Positions 37,579-45,926 of a stretch of DNA of 64,000 nt are shown in pieces. Numbering within the stretch: position 1 is the stretch's first letter; every line of letters begins with the position of its first letter. Origin of the DNA: JACVRW01 sp963850205 (GTDB taxonomy: Bacteria; Actinomycetota; Thermoleophilia; Solirubrobacterales; Thermoleophilaceae); NCBI GenBank assembly GCA_963850205.1, contig CAWKKJ010000017.1, positions 596,242 to 660,241 on the forward strand, in the 5' to 3' direction. A model generated the notes under the pieces. It worked only from the letters and a program-made list of their open reading frames with translations. It was not told where the DNA came from and ran no database searches. The position numbers and the translations under genes were made by a program.

Positions 37579-38442
37579 CTAGGGCGCCTGGGGCAGCTTC
37601 TTCGCGCCCCGCTTGGTCACCGGCCTCGACGGGGGCGGCACCACCGGGCCGATGTCTCCGTCGGGCGCCTCGTCGAGATCGACGATCACCGGCGCATGGT
37701 CGCTCGGCCCGCTTCCCTTGCGGGCCTGGCGATCGATCCAGGCCGCCTTGACGCGGCCGGCGACCTCCTCGCTGCCCAGGATGAGGTCGATCCGCATCCC
37801 GAGGTCCTGGTGGAACATCCCCGCCCGGTAGTCCCAGTAGCTGAACACCCGCTCGCCGGGCCAGCGGTCGCGGACCACGTCATGGAGGCCGAGGGACTGC
37901 AACTCCGCCAGCGCCGCCCGCTCGGGCTCCGTCACGTGGGTCTGTCCGACGTAGGCGTCGGGATCGAAGACGTCGTCGTCGGTCGGCGCGATGTTCATGT
38001 CGCCGCAGACGACCGTCGCGTCGGGACCGGCGGCCACCATCTCCCGCAGCGAAGCCAGCCAGGCGAGCTTGTAGTGGTAGTGCTCGGAGTCCGGCTCGCG
38101 CCCGTTCGGCACGTAGACCGAGACCGCCCGGATCCCGCCGCACGTGGCCGACACCGCACGCGCCTCCGGATCGGGGAAGCCCGGGCCGCCGGGTATTCCC
38201 GCCACCACATCGTCGAGCCCCATGCGCGACAGGATCGCGACGCCGTTCCACGCGGCCTCGCCGTGCAGGGCCACCTCGTAGTCGCGGGCGGCCAGCTCCT
38301 TGCCGAGCAGGTCGGTGAACGCGTCGTCGGTGAGCTTGGTCTCCTGCAGGCAGACCACGTCCGGCCGCCGCTCGTCCAGCCAGGGCAGCAGCCGCGGCAG
38401 GCGCTGCTTGACCGAGTTGACGTTCCAGGTCGCGATCCGCAC
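37579..38442 (-). CDS. xthA: Exodeoxyribonuclease III / AP endonuclease
   Basis: 287 aa from GTG at 38442. VRIATWNVNSVKQRLPRLLP; metal Glu in DVVCLQETKLTDDAF; VSVYVPNGREPDSEHYHYKL; catalytic Asp/Asn in VVCGDMNIAPTDDDVFDP; and the closing SGPSDHAPVIVDL. All conserved active-site residues are present. Cleaves at abasic sites and degrades 3' ends during base excision repair. The C-terminus has an extra basic end (RPVTKRGAKKLPQAP). A strong hairpin lies 41-75 bases upstream of its start. Confidence 0.94.
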   Translation of the reverse strand: MRIATWNVNSVKQRLPRLLPWLDERRPDVVCLQETKLTDDAFTDLLGKELAARDYEVALHGEAAWNGVAILSRMGLDDVVAGIPGGPGFPDPEARAVSATCGGIRAVSVYVPNGREPDSEHYHYKLAWLASLREMVAAGPDATVVCGDMNIAPTDDDVFDPDAYVGQTHVTEPERAALAELQSLGLHDVVRDRWPGERVFSYWDYRAGMFHQDLGMRIDLILGSEEVAGRVKAAWIDRQARKGSGPSDHAPVIVDLDEAPDGDIGPVVPPPSRPVTKRGAKKLPQAP

Positions 38443-38482
38443 GGGGCCAACGGTACCGCCCGCGCCGCGGCCCTCGAGCATT

Positions 38483-38517
38483 GTCGAGTTGACCCCCGTA
38501 GAGGGGGCAAACTCGAC
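38483..38517. repeat. Palindromic hairpin element, copy 2 (upstream of exonuclease III gene)
   Basis: Arms GTCGAGTT and AACTCGAC (8 paired), then a two-base internal loop, then CCCCC and GGGGG around a five-base loop (GTAGA). It is a strong 35-base hairpin. It aligns with the complementary strand of the element at 3433-3468, sharing GGGGGCAAA and the TCG-type arms. It may be a dispersed repeat, a terminator of the decayed frame next to it, or an operator for xthA. Confidence 0.55.
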
Positions 38518-38604
38518 GCTGTACGGGGAACACTTCCCCCTACCCAGCAATCGGGCGGCGCTTCAAGGGGTCGATCCGTCCCGAACGGAGCGCCACCCCG
38601 ACCG

Positions 38605-38795
38605 TCACGCCGCCGAGCGCACGTGCGTGAGCCTCCCGATCGCCTCGGCGGCCGTCGAGGGCGGTACCACGATCACCGGCCGGGAGGACCACGTGTCCAC
38701 CGAACGGGCCTCGCGCGCGCCGGCGCCGAGGATCGCGAAGCCGGCGTTCTCCTCCGCGCCGATCACCTCGAGCCACTCGGAGGGACGGCCCCAGT
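38605..38795 (-). pseudogene. Decayed C-terminal coding fragment, unidentified
   Basis: In one minus frame between a stop and the stop at 38605-38607, the translation is convincing protein (WLEVIGAEENAGFAILGAG, SVDTWSSRPVIVVPPSTAAE, AIGRLTHVRSAA). It lacks a start and any upstream domain; the frame upstream is closed by TGA. It looks like the tail of a lost or frameshifted gene. No family recognised. The rest of 38443-38955 shows nothing else but the hairpin at 38483. Confidence 0.45.
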
Positions 38796-38955
38796 CGCAT
38801 CAGCGTGACAGCGGCGAAGGCCGCGGCGAAGTCACGACGTTCACCAAGACCACTCGCCACAGCAGCGACCGGCGTCCGCTCAGCGACATTGCCCACACCT
38901 GATAGCAACGCTCGTGCCGGCGATCAATGGGAGGAAAACCCCATGTCGTGGCCGG

Positions 38956-39243
38956 TCAGACGCCCTCGACCGCCACCATCCTCAGGTTCGCGGCGCCCTC
39001 ACGCAGGCGAATCGCCTCCTGGTAGGCGGGCGAGTCGTACCAGCGCTTCGCCGCCTCGAGATCCTCGAACTCCAGCACGACGAGACGCTTCGGCTTCCAG
39101 TCGCCCTCCAGAACGGACAGCTCTCCGCCCCGGACGAGAAAGCGGCCGCCGCCGGCCGCCACGGCGCCGGGGGAGGCGGCCTTGTAGTGCTCGTACTGCT
39201 CGGGGTCGTGGATGTCGGTCTCGACGATCACGTATGCAGGCAT
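38956..39243 (-). CDS. DUF1330 family protein
   Basis: 95 aa, ferredoxin-like dimeric alpha/beta barrel: MPAYVIVETDIHDPEQYEHY, KAASPGAVAAGGGRFLVRGG, RLVVLEFEDLEAAKRWYDSP, YQEAIRLREGAANLRMVAVEG. Matches DUF1330 throughout at the normal length. ATG at 39243. Biochemical function unknown. Confidence 0.92.
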   Translation of the reverse strand: MPAYVIVETDIHDPEQYEHYKAASPGAVAAGGGRFLVRGGELSVLEGDWKPKRLVVLEFEDLEAAKRWYDSPAYQEAIRLREGAANLRMVAVEGV

Positions 39244-39289
39244 GATCGGGAGGGTATGAGCGGGCGCTGCCGACAAGCGGCGCGACCGG

Positions 39290-40639
39290 CTAGGTGCCCA
39301 GCTCGTGGTTGGCCCGGATGATCCCGTCCGGGTCGAAGCGCCGCGCGACCTCCTCGAGACGGGCCGCTGTCGGGGCCGGAAACGAGCCGTTGAACCCGGT
39401 CTGCCGTTCGGCGAACGACAGCAGCGTCTGGCCGGTGGACGACGGCGCCAGGCGCTCTCGAGCCCGGTCGAGCTCGGCGTTCAGCGCGTCGGCGGACTCG
39501 GGACCGGTCGGGGTGCCCACGGCGTAGAACGAGTACGCGGCGTCGATGGCGTCCATCGCGCCGTGCTCGGGCGCCGAGCGCTCCAGGGCGCCGCCGAGGT
39601 GGCGCATCTCGGCGTTCGTGAGCGGGCTCTCGACGTCCGGGCCGCCCACCGCGAGGTAGGCCTCGACGTCGAGCTCGCGCAGCAGGGCGGTGTCGCCGAT
39701 GCCGGGCAGGGGCCCGGGCGGGTCGCCGGAGATCTCGGGCAGGTCGCCGCCGGCCACCATGCCCAGGGTGTCGGCGTCCGGGGCCCCCAGGCCTCGCAGC
39801 GGCGCCGCGAGGTCATCGCCGGCGCCGGCGTCGCCGGCGAACACCAGCGTGATCATCGCGAACGCCTGGCCACGTAGCTCGGGAGGCAGATCGGGCAGCG
39901 GCGGGTAGCGAATGAGCCTGATGGTGGAGGTCAGCTCCTCCGGCAGGTCGCTCGTCCACGACCGGTAGGCCTCGACCACCTCGCCGGCCCGCGCCAGGGG
40001 CCACGAGATGTGGCCGGCAAAGGCCTCCCGCAGGGGAAACAGCTCGAACTCCAGCGCCGTGACGACGGCCGCCACGCCGCCCCCGCCGCGCAGCGCCCAG
40101 AACAGGTCGGGCTCGGTCTCGGCGTCCACCCGCACCGGGCGCCCGCCGGCCGTCACGACCTCGAACGCGGTGGCGGCGTTGCAGGCCAGGCCGTGGCTGC
40201 GCCCCAGCCAGCCCAGCCCGCCGGCGACGGTGTAGCCCGCGATCCCGACCGTGCCGGAGAGGCCGTGCAGCGCCACCAGCCCGTGCTCTGCGGCCGGGCC
40301 CACGAGCGCGTTCCACAGCACGCCCGCGCCCACCCGCGCTCGCCGCCGCTCAGGGTTGACCTCGACGCCCGCCAGGTCGGTGGTGCGCAGGAGAATGGTG
40401 TCGTCCAGAGCACCCAGGCTGGTCGCCCCGTGGCCGGTCCCCTGCGGCGCCACCCGCAGCCCGCGGTCGGAGGCGAAGGCGAGCGTCGCCGCCACGTCCT
40501 CCGCCCCCCGGGCCACCACCACGGCCACCGGACGCTGATCGACCGCAAGATTCCAGGCCTGACGGGCCGCGTCCCACCCGTCGTCGCCCGGTCCCACGAC
40601 GGATCCGCTCACCTGGCGCCGCAGAGCCTCGTTCGTCAC
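39290..40639 (-). CDS. FAD-linked oxidoreductase (BBE-type)
   Basis: 449 aa. PCMH-type FAD domain with VVVARGAEDVAATLAFASDR, the FAD-linking His region APQGTGHGATSLG, and VGIAGYTVAGGLGWLGRSHG. The C-terminal berberine-bridge-like segment ends FDPDGIIRANHELGT. A second covalent Cys link is not seen in the usual place, so single histidyl attachment is likely. Oxidises alcohols, sugars or amines; substrate unknown. GTG start at 40639. Confidence 0.87.
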   Translation of the reverse strand: MTNEALRRQVSGSVVGPGDDGWDAARQAWNLAVDQRPVAVVVARGAEDVAATLAFASDRGLRVAPQGTGHGATSLGALDDTILLRTTDLAGVEVNPERRRARVGAGVLWNALVGPAAEHGLVALHGLSGTVGIAGYTVAGGLGWLGRSHGLACNAATAFEVVTAGGRPVRVDAETEPDLFWALRGGGGVAAVVTALEFELFPLREAFAGHISWPLARAGEVVEAYRSWTSDLPEELTSTIRLIRYPPLPDLPPELRGQAFAMITLVFAGDAGAGDDLAAPLRGLGAPDADTLGMVAGGDLPEISGDPPGPLPGIGDTALLRELDVEAYLAVGGPDVESPLTNAEMRHLGGALERSAPEHGAMDAIDAAYSFYAVGTPTGPESADALNAELDRARERLAPSSTGQTLLSFAERQTGFNGSFPAPTAARLEEVARRFDPDGIIRANHELGT

Positions 40640-40688
40640 CGCGCCATGATCGCACCCTGGGAGCCCTCGGCAGCCGAAGTGACCGCCC

Positions 40689-41108
40689 TCAACGCGAGGG
40701 ATCGTTCTTCTCGAACCAGGCGACGATGCTCGGCATCATCGTCTCGAAGCCACCCGGTAGGAACACGTTCAGTGCGCCCGCGCGCTCGCCGCTGCGGTTC
40801 TCGAAGTCGTGCGTCACCCCCGGAGGGATGCGCAGGAACGAGCCTCGCGGCGCGTCCAGCCACTCGTCGCCGGCGCGAAAGCTCATGGTGCCCTCGACGA
40901 CGTAGAAGATCTCCACGTTCGCCTCGTGGGAATGCGGACCGGGACCGGAGTCGCCCGCCTCGAGCCACCACTCGGAGACGCAGTAGTCGTCGCCGGTCTC
41001 CGCGCCGTCCGCCTTGAACACGGCGTGCATCGGTCCGGCCTGGTAGGAGCGGCCCTCCCCGGGGGCCAGGAACATCACCTCGGACGGGCTGCCCTCGATC
41101 CAGGACAT
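40689..41108 (-). CDS. Cupin-domain protein
   Basis: 139 aa with the two cupin motifs: GPGPHSHEANVEIFYVVEGT (H-x-H-x-E metal ligands) and LRIPPGVTHDFENRSGE (second-motif His). The ATG overlaps the stop of the hydrolase gene (TGATG), so the two are cotranscribed. Role unknown; such proteins bind small ligands or act as dioxygenase-like enzymes. Confidence 0.87.
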   Translation of the reverse strand: MSWIEGSPSEVMFLAPGEGRSYQAGPMHAVFKADGAETGDDYCVSEWWLEAGDSGPGPHSHEANVEIFYVVEGTMSFRAGDEWLDAPRGSFLRIPPGVTHDFENRSGERAGALNVFLPGGFETMMPSIVAWFEKNDPSR

Positions 41109-41998
41109 CAGCGCAGCGTACTGCGCTCCACCAGCCAGGCGAGCGTCTCGCCGATCCTGGTCTGGCCGATGCTGAGGTGGCCCTCGTCGTCGCAGAGGTG
41201 GACCTCGGCGGTCTCCAGACGCCCCGCCAGCCACTCCCCGTGAGCGGGCGGAACCATGAGGTCGAGGCCGCCCTGCCACAGCTGGACATCGACCGAGATC
41301 GACTCCGGCGCGAAGCCCCACGGCGCCAGCAGGGCGAGGTCGTCGTCGAACCAGCCGTCGCGCCGCTCCGAGATTCCGCTGCGCAGGGAGTCCAGGAGAT
41401 CCTCACCGAGCTCGGTCGTGAGCACCTCCACGTCCGGAGGGCTGAGCAGGGAGCGAAGCGACGCGATCAGCTCCTCCGTGTCCGTGGCCAGCATCTCGGA
41501 GGCGAACCGCTCCAGCAGCGGGGCGAGCGCCTCGGGGCCCTGACGCGCGGCGGCGAACTCCTCCAGGTTGTCCTCGCCCATGCCGTCCGTGAAGTCCAGG
41601 CCGGCGGCGTCGGCGGGCGCGGCCGAGGCGAACACGGCCACGGCGGACACCCGATCGCCCGCGAGCGCCCCACAGGCCAGCGCATGCGGCCCGCCGCCGG
41701 AGCTCCCCAGCGTGGCCCATCGGTCGAGCCCGAGCGCGTCCGCGATGGCGACGGCATCGGCCGCCGCGTCCGCGACGACGCGGCCCTCGTCGCGCTCCGA
41801 GTCGCCGTAGCCGGGGCGGTCGTAGGAGATCAGGCGGACCTCGCGCTCCTCCGCCTCCCGCATCCAGCGCCGCCTGACCACTCGGGAGCCCGGTGTGCCG
41901 TGGTGAACCAGAACGGGGACGCCGTCGGAGGCGCCCGACTCCCGGACACACAGGCGGCGGTTCCCCGGCCCGGTGATGATCTGCTCGCGGCCCGCCAT
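41108..41998 (-). CDS. Alpha/beta hydrolase
   Basis: 296 aa from ATG at 41998. VLVHHGTPGSRVVRRRW (HGTPGS oxyanion region), ISYDRPGYGDSERDEGR, nucleophile in TLGSSGGGPHALACG, Asp in GGLDLMVPPAHGEWL and His in CDDEGHLSIGQTRIGE. The family is that of small hydrolases with a GSSGGGPHAL elbow. Upstream gene of a two-gene operon with the cupin. Substrate unknown. Confidence 0.89.
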   Translation of the reverse strand: MAGREQIITGPGNRRLCVRESGASDGVPVLVHHGTPGSRVVRRRWMREAEEREVRLISYDRPGYGDSERDEGRVVADAAADAVAIADALGLDRWATLGSSGGGPHALACGALAGDRVSAVAVFASAAPADAAGLDFTDGMGEDNLEEFAAARQGPEALAPLLERFASEMLATDTEELIASLRSLLSPPDVEVLTTELGEDLLDSLRSGISERRDGWFDDDLALLAPWGFAPESISVDVQLWQGGLDLMVPPAHGEWLAGRLETAEVHLCDDEGHLSIGQTRIGETLAWLVERSTLR

Positions 41999-42071
41999 CG
42001 AGCGTGTGGCTATCACATCAACGAGCAGCCGAGGTTTGTTCCGACCCGGCTTCGGGGCAAAGGCTGGCGCA

Positions 42072-43430
42072 ATGGAAGCGGGCCAGCGCTCGGGCGGCGA
42101 GTCCGACACCAAGCTGCGCCGGGCCATCGGCCCGGGGGTGCTCACCGTCTTCGTGATCGGCGACATCCTCGGCGCGGGCATCTACGCGCTGGTGGGCGAG
42201 GTCGGGCTCGAGGTGGGCGGCGCCATCTGGACGGCGTTCCTGGCCGCGTTCGTGCTCGCGCTCTTCACCGCCTTCTCCTATGCGGAGCTGGTGAGCAAGT
42301 ACCCGCAGGCCGCCGGGGCGGCGCTCTATACCCACAAGGCGTTCGGCGTGCCCTTCTTCACCTTCATCGTCGCGTTCGCGGTGATGTCGTCGGGAATCGC
42401 CTCGGCCAGCACGCTGGCTCGGGCCTTCGCGGGCGACTACCTGAGCGAGTTCGTCGAGCTGGAGCTGGTGGTGGCGGCGATCATCTTCATCCTGATCGTG
42501 GCCGCGATCAACCTGCGCGGCATCGCCGAGTCGGTGACCGTGAACCTGGTGCTGACGGCGATCGAGGTCATCGGCCTGATCATCATCGTGATCATCGGCG
42601 TGGCCGCGCTGAGCGACGGCTCGGCCGACTTCTCCCGCAACTTCGAGTTCAAGGAGGGGGAGAGCGTCTTCTTCGTGATCGTCGGCGGCACGGCGCTGTC
42701 GTTCTACGCGCTGATCGGGTTCGAGGACTCCGTGAACGTGGCGGAGGAGACCAAGAATCCCTCGTTTGTCTTCCCGCGGGCGCTGTTCACCGGGCTCGTG
42801 GTGGCCGGGGTGCTCTATCTGCTGGTGACGCTCACTGCCTCCGCCGTCGTCCCGACGGGGCAGCTGGGCGGCTCGGACGCCCCGCTGCTGGAGGTGGTGG
42901 AGGTCGGCCCGCTCGGCTTCTCCACGCAGCTGTTCTCGTTCATCGCGCTGATGGCCGTGTCCAACAGCGCGCTCATCAACATGATCATGGCCTCGCGGAT
43001 CGTCTACGGCATGGCCGAGCAGGGCATCGTGGCCGGGGTATTCAGCCGCCTGCTGCCGGGGCGCCGGACGCCGATCGCGGCCATTCTGTTCACCACCCTG
43101 ATCTCGATCGTGTTGATCATCAGCGGCGATCTTGCGAGCCTCGCCGACACCACGGTGCTGCTTCTGCTCTCGGTGTTCACCATCGTGAACATCGCGGTCC
43201 TGGTACTGCGCAACGACGAGGTCGACCACGAGCACTTCCACGCGCCGTCGGTGTTCCCGGTGCTGGGCGCGATCGTCTCGGTGGCGCTGATCGTCGACAC
43301 CGCCTTCGACGACCTGGCGGTCTTCGCGCGGGCGGCGATCCTGCTGGCGGTGGGCGTCCTGCTGTGGTTCGCGAACCGGCTTCTGGCCGGCCCGCCGGAC
43401 GACGTCGAGGCCGAGCGCCTGCGCGGCTGA
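42072..43430 (+). CDS. APC-family amino acid permease
   Basis: 452 aa with about twelve membrane helices. The N-terminal GPGVLTVFVIGDILGAGIYA carries the substrate-binding GxG break. AFSYAELVSKYPQAAGAALY and GFEDSVNVAEETKNPSFVFP are the classic APC loop signatures. Transports amino acids or polyamines; specificity unknown. ATG at 42072, divergent from the hydrolase (73 bases). Confidence 0.92.
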   Translation: MEAGQRSGGESDTKLRRAIGPGVLTVFVIGDILGAGIYALVGEVGLEVGGAIWTAFLAAFVLALFTAFSYAELVSKYPQAAGAALYTHKAFGVPFFTFIVAFAVMSSGIASASTLARAFAGDYLSEFVELELVVAAIIFILIVAAINLRGIAESVTVNLVLTAIEVIGLIIIVIIGVAALSDGSADFSRNFEFKEGESVFFVIVGGTALSFYALIGFEDSVNVAEETKNPSFVFPRALFTGLVVAGVLYLLVTLTASAVVPTGQLGGSDAPLLEVVEVGPLGFSTQLFSFIALMAVSNSALINMIMASRIVYGMAEQGIVAGVFSRLLPGRRTPIAAILFTTLISIVLIISGDLASLADTTVLLLLSVFTIVNIAVLVLRNDEVDHEHFHAPSVFPVLGAIVSVALIVDTAFDDLAVFARAAILLAVGVLLWFANRLLAGPPDDVEAERLRG

Positions 43431-43461
43431 GCATTCGCCGGCCCGCTAGCCTCGCGCCGCG

Positions 43462-44193
43462 ATGGAGGACCGGCTCTACTCCCAGCTCTACGCGCTGGAG
43501 GACACCCACTGGTGGTTTGAGGGGCGGCGGGCGGTGATCGACGTGCTGCTCTCCGGCGTGAAGCTGCCGGCCGAGGCACGGATCCTCGACGCAGGGTGCG
43601 GGACCGGGCGCCAGCTACAGGAGTACGCGCGGCTCGGCCGTGCGGAGGGCTTCGATCCTTCGCCGACGGCGGTCGAGTTCTGCCACGCCCGCGGGCTCGA
43701 GGGCGTACGCCAGGGAGCGCTCGAGTCGCTGCCCTACGAGACCGGCCGGTTCGATCTGCTCTGCGCCTCCGACGTCCTCGAGCACGTCGAGGACGACCAG
43801 GTGGCGCTCCGCGAGCTGCGCCGGGTGGCGCGTCCGGACGGCCGTTTGCTCGTCACGGTGCCCGCCTACCGCTGGCTCTGGAGCCACCACGACGACGCCC
43901 ACCACCATTTCCGCCGCTACACCCGAGCCCGGCTGGAGCAGCGGGCGGCGGCGAGCGGGTGGCGGCCGGAGCGCGCGACCTACTTCAACTCCACCCTGCT
44001 CGTGCCCATCGCGGCCGTGCGCCTGGCTCAGCGCCTGCGCGGCTCCGAGCCGGCGTCGAGCGACTACGAGCGCACCCCCCGGCCGCTCGGAGCGGCACTC
44101 GCGGGGATCATGCGGGCCGAGTCGCACCTCATCGGCGGCGGGCGCTCCCTCCCCGCCGGCGTGTCGATCGGCCTGGTGTGCAGCGCCGCTTGA
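43462..44193 (+). CDS. Class I SAM-dependent methyltransferase
   Basis: 243 aa. ALEDTHWWFEGRRAVIDVLL at the N-terminus, motif I ARILDAGCGTGRQLQEYARL, acidic loop EGFDPSPTAVEFC and motif FDLLCASDVLEHVEDDQVAL. VPAYRWLWSHHDDAHHHFRR is characteristic of a group of glycan/lipid-associated methyltransferases. A C-terminal hydrophobic stretch (LLVPIAAVRLAQRL) suggests peripheral membrane contact. Substrate unknown. Confidence 0.88.
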   Translation: MEDRLYSQLYALEDTHWWFEGRRAVIDVLLSGVKLPAEARILDAGCGTGRQLQEYARLGRAEGFDPSPTAVEFCHARGLEGVRQGALESLPYETGRFDLLCASDVLEHVEDDQVALRELRRVARPDGRLLVTVPAYRWLWSHHDDAHHHFRRYTRARLEQRAAASGWRPERATYFNSTLLVPIAAVRLAQRLRGSEPASSDYERTPRPLGAALAGIMRAESHLIGGGRSLPAGVSIGLVCSAA

Positions 44194-44195
44194 CC

Positions 44196-44215
44196 GTGCC
44201 CGGCCATATGGGCAC
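44196..44215. terminator. Short hairpin after the methyltransferase gene
   Basis: GTGCCC and GGGCAC arms (six pairs) around an eight-base loop, starting two bases after the methyltransferase stop. There is no T tract, as is usual for high-GC actinobacterial terminator candidates. Confidence 0.35.
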
Positions 44216-44269
44216 GATTCCCGCGTGGACTCGGACGGGCAGTTCGTGAAGCCGGCTGCCGGCTGAGCG

Positions 44270-45025
44270 GTGCGGGGCCGGCTTCCGCTGAGGGACACCG
44301 CGCGCCGCGTGGTGTACGTGTACCGCGAACAGGCCGGTTTCCTCATCGCCGTCGCGCTGCTGGTGTTCATTCCGCTGGGGCTCGTGGAGGCAGTGTCGGA
44401 GCGCAACTCCGAGCTGGAGGAGGACGACCTGAGCGGCGGCCGGATCGCGACCGTGCTCGGGGTGGTGACGCTCGAGGTGGTGAGTGGCTCGTTGGGCGAG
44501 GAGTTCTACGCCGGGGTGGTGATCGCCGTGGTGGCCCAGTCGATGATGGGCAAGCAGCGGCCGTCGCTTGGGCAGATGGTTCGCACCACGCCCTATCTGC
44601 GGCTGATCGCGGTCTCGATTCTGTTCTCGCTCGGAGTCGGCATCGGGCTCGCCCTCTTCATCGTCCCGGGGCTGGTCTTCTTCACCTGGTTCGTGCTGGC
44701 CGCGCCCCTGGTGAAGATCGAGGGCCTCGGCGTGCGCGAGGCCTTCCGGCGCAGCCGCCAGCTCGAGCGGGGCCATTTCTGGCCGGTGTTGCTGCTGGTG
44801 GGGTCCGTGTACCTGCTGAGCGAGGGTCTGACCACGATCCTGCAGGAGAGCGGCGGTGGCGTGCTCGGCCACTCGCTGGTGGGCGACTGGGTGATCGCGG
44901 CGGCGGTGAGCGTGATCGTCATCCCGGTCTGGGCGGTGGCGGTGGACGTGACGGCCTACCGGCTGATCCAGATGGAGCGTCCGCCCGCCCGCGGTAACGT
45001 GCCGCGGCATGGGTCAACGCACTAG
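44270..45025 (+). CDS. Polytopic membrane protein, unknown function
   Basis: 251 aa from GTG at 44270, with about five hydrophobic helices (LIAVALLVFIPLGLVEAV, FYAGVVIAVVAQSMMG, AVSILFSLGVGIGLALFIVP, GLVFFTWFVLAAPLVKIEG, VIAAAVSVIVIPVWAVAVDV). The region IVPGLVFFTWFVLAAPLVKI, followed by EAFRRSRQLERGHFWPV, resembles the membrane-anchored domain family that includes glycerophosphodiesterase membrane regions and DUF975-like proteins. It overlaps the start of the next gene by 17 bases. Confidence 0.78.
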   Translation: MRGRLPLRDTARRVVYVYREQAGFLIAVALLVFIPLGLVEAVSERNSELEEDDLSGGRIATVLGVVTLEVVSGSLGEEFYAGVVIAVVAQSMMGKQRPSLGQMVRTTPYLRLIAVSILFSLGVGIGLALFIVPGLVFFTWFVLAAPLVKIEGLGVREAFRRSRQLERGHFWPVLLLVGSVYLLSEGLTTILQESGGGVLGHSLVGDWVIAAAVSVIVIPVWAVAVDVTAYRLIQMERPPARGNVPRHGSTH

Positions 45026-45785
45026 TCACTCACCCGGAACGTTCAGCTGGACCGACCTCGCCACGCCGGACCTCGACGGCGCAGGGGCCTTCTACGAGGG
45101 CCTGTTCGGCTGGGAGCACGAGGACGCGCCGATTCCCGAAGAAGCGGGCGGGGGCGTCTATCGCATGTTCACTCAGCATGGCAACCAGGTGGCCGCAGCC
45201 GGGGCGATGCAGGAGGGGCAGCATCCGGCCTGGCTGTCGTACGTGACGGTGGACGACATCGATGCGAGCGCGGCGCGCGCGGGCGAGCTCGGCGCCACCG
45301 TGATGATGGAGCCCTTCGATGTGATGACCGCCGGGCGCATGGTGCTGCTGCAGGACCCCACCGGCGCCGTGTTCGCGCTCTGGCAGCCCAAGGACAACAT
45401 CGGAGCGAGCGAGGTCAACGGCCCGGGAGCGCTCACGCTCAACCAGCTCAACACGAGCGACCCCGAGGCCGCGCAGCAGTTCTACGCCGACCTCTTCGGC
45501 TGGCGCGTCGAGGTGATGGAGGAGGGCGACGACCCCTACTGGGGCCTGTACAACGGCGACACCGTGAACGGCGGGATGATGAACCTGCCGCAGGGCGGCG
45601 GCATGCCCTCCCACTGGCTGGTGTATTTCGGCACCGACGACATCGACGCGGCGGCGGAGCGCATCGGCGAGACCGGCGGGACGGTGATGGTGCCGAAGAT
45701 GGCGGTTCCCGGCGGCGAGATCGTCGTCGCGCAGGACCCGCAGGGGGCGATCTTCGCCCTCTTTGCCGGGCGCTTCGACGACTGA
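45009..45785 (+). CDS. Two-domain VOC/glyoxalase-family protein
   Basis: 258 aa with two tandem VOC domains: GTFSWTDLATPDLDGAGAFY with LLQDPTGAVFALWQPKD (domain 1), and LTLNQLNTSDPEAAQQFYAD with VAQDPQGAIFALFAGRF (domain 2). This is the common actinobacterial two-domain type (similar in layout to CFP30B-like and hydroxylase-like proteins). Each domain ends in the QDPxGAxFAL strand. Substrate unknown. Confidence 0.9.
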   Translation: MGQRTSHSPGTFSWTDLATPDLDGAGAFYEGLFGWEHEDAPIPEEAGGGVYRMFTQHGNQVAAAGAMQEGQHPAWLSYVTVDDIDASAARAGELGATVMMEPFDVMTAGRMVLLQDPTGAVFALWQPKDNIGASEVNGPGALTLNQLNTSDPEAAQQFYADLFGWRVEVMEEGDDPYWGLYNGDTVNGGMMNLPQGGGMPSHWLVYFGTDDIDAAAERIGETGGTVMVPKMAVPGGEIVVAQDPQGAIFALFAGRFDD

Positions 45786-45787
45786 GG

Positions 45788-45804
45788 GGCCCCTCCCGGG
45801 GGCC
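45788..45804. terminator. GC-rich hairpin after the two-domain VOC gene
   Basis: GGCCCC and GGGGCC arms around a five-base loop, starting two bases after the VOC stop. Followed by a second GC-rich inverted run (CACGGCC...). A likely simple terminator between genes converging on 45785-45927. Confidence 0.45.
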
Positions 45805-45926
45805 ACGGCCGTCCACGGTGCCTCCCGTGCAGCCGGAGCTCGCTGATGACCTGAGCCGGCTCGGGTGGCGGATTGTCCGGGAGGCCTGGCTCGCTACCTT
45901 CGCGCGCACGCCAACCGGTCGCATCA

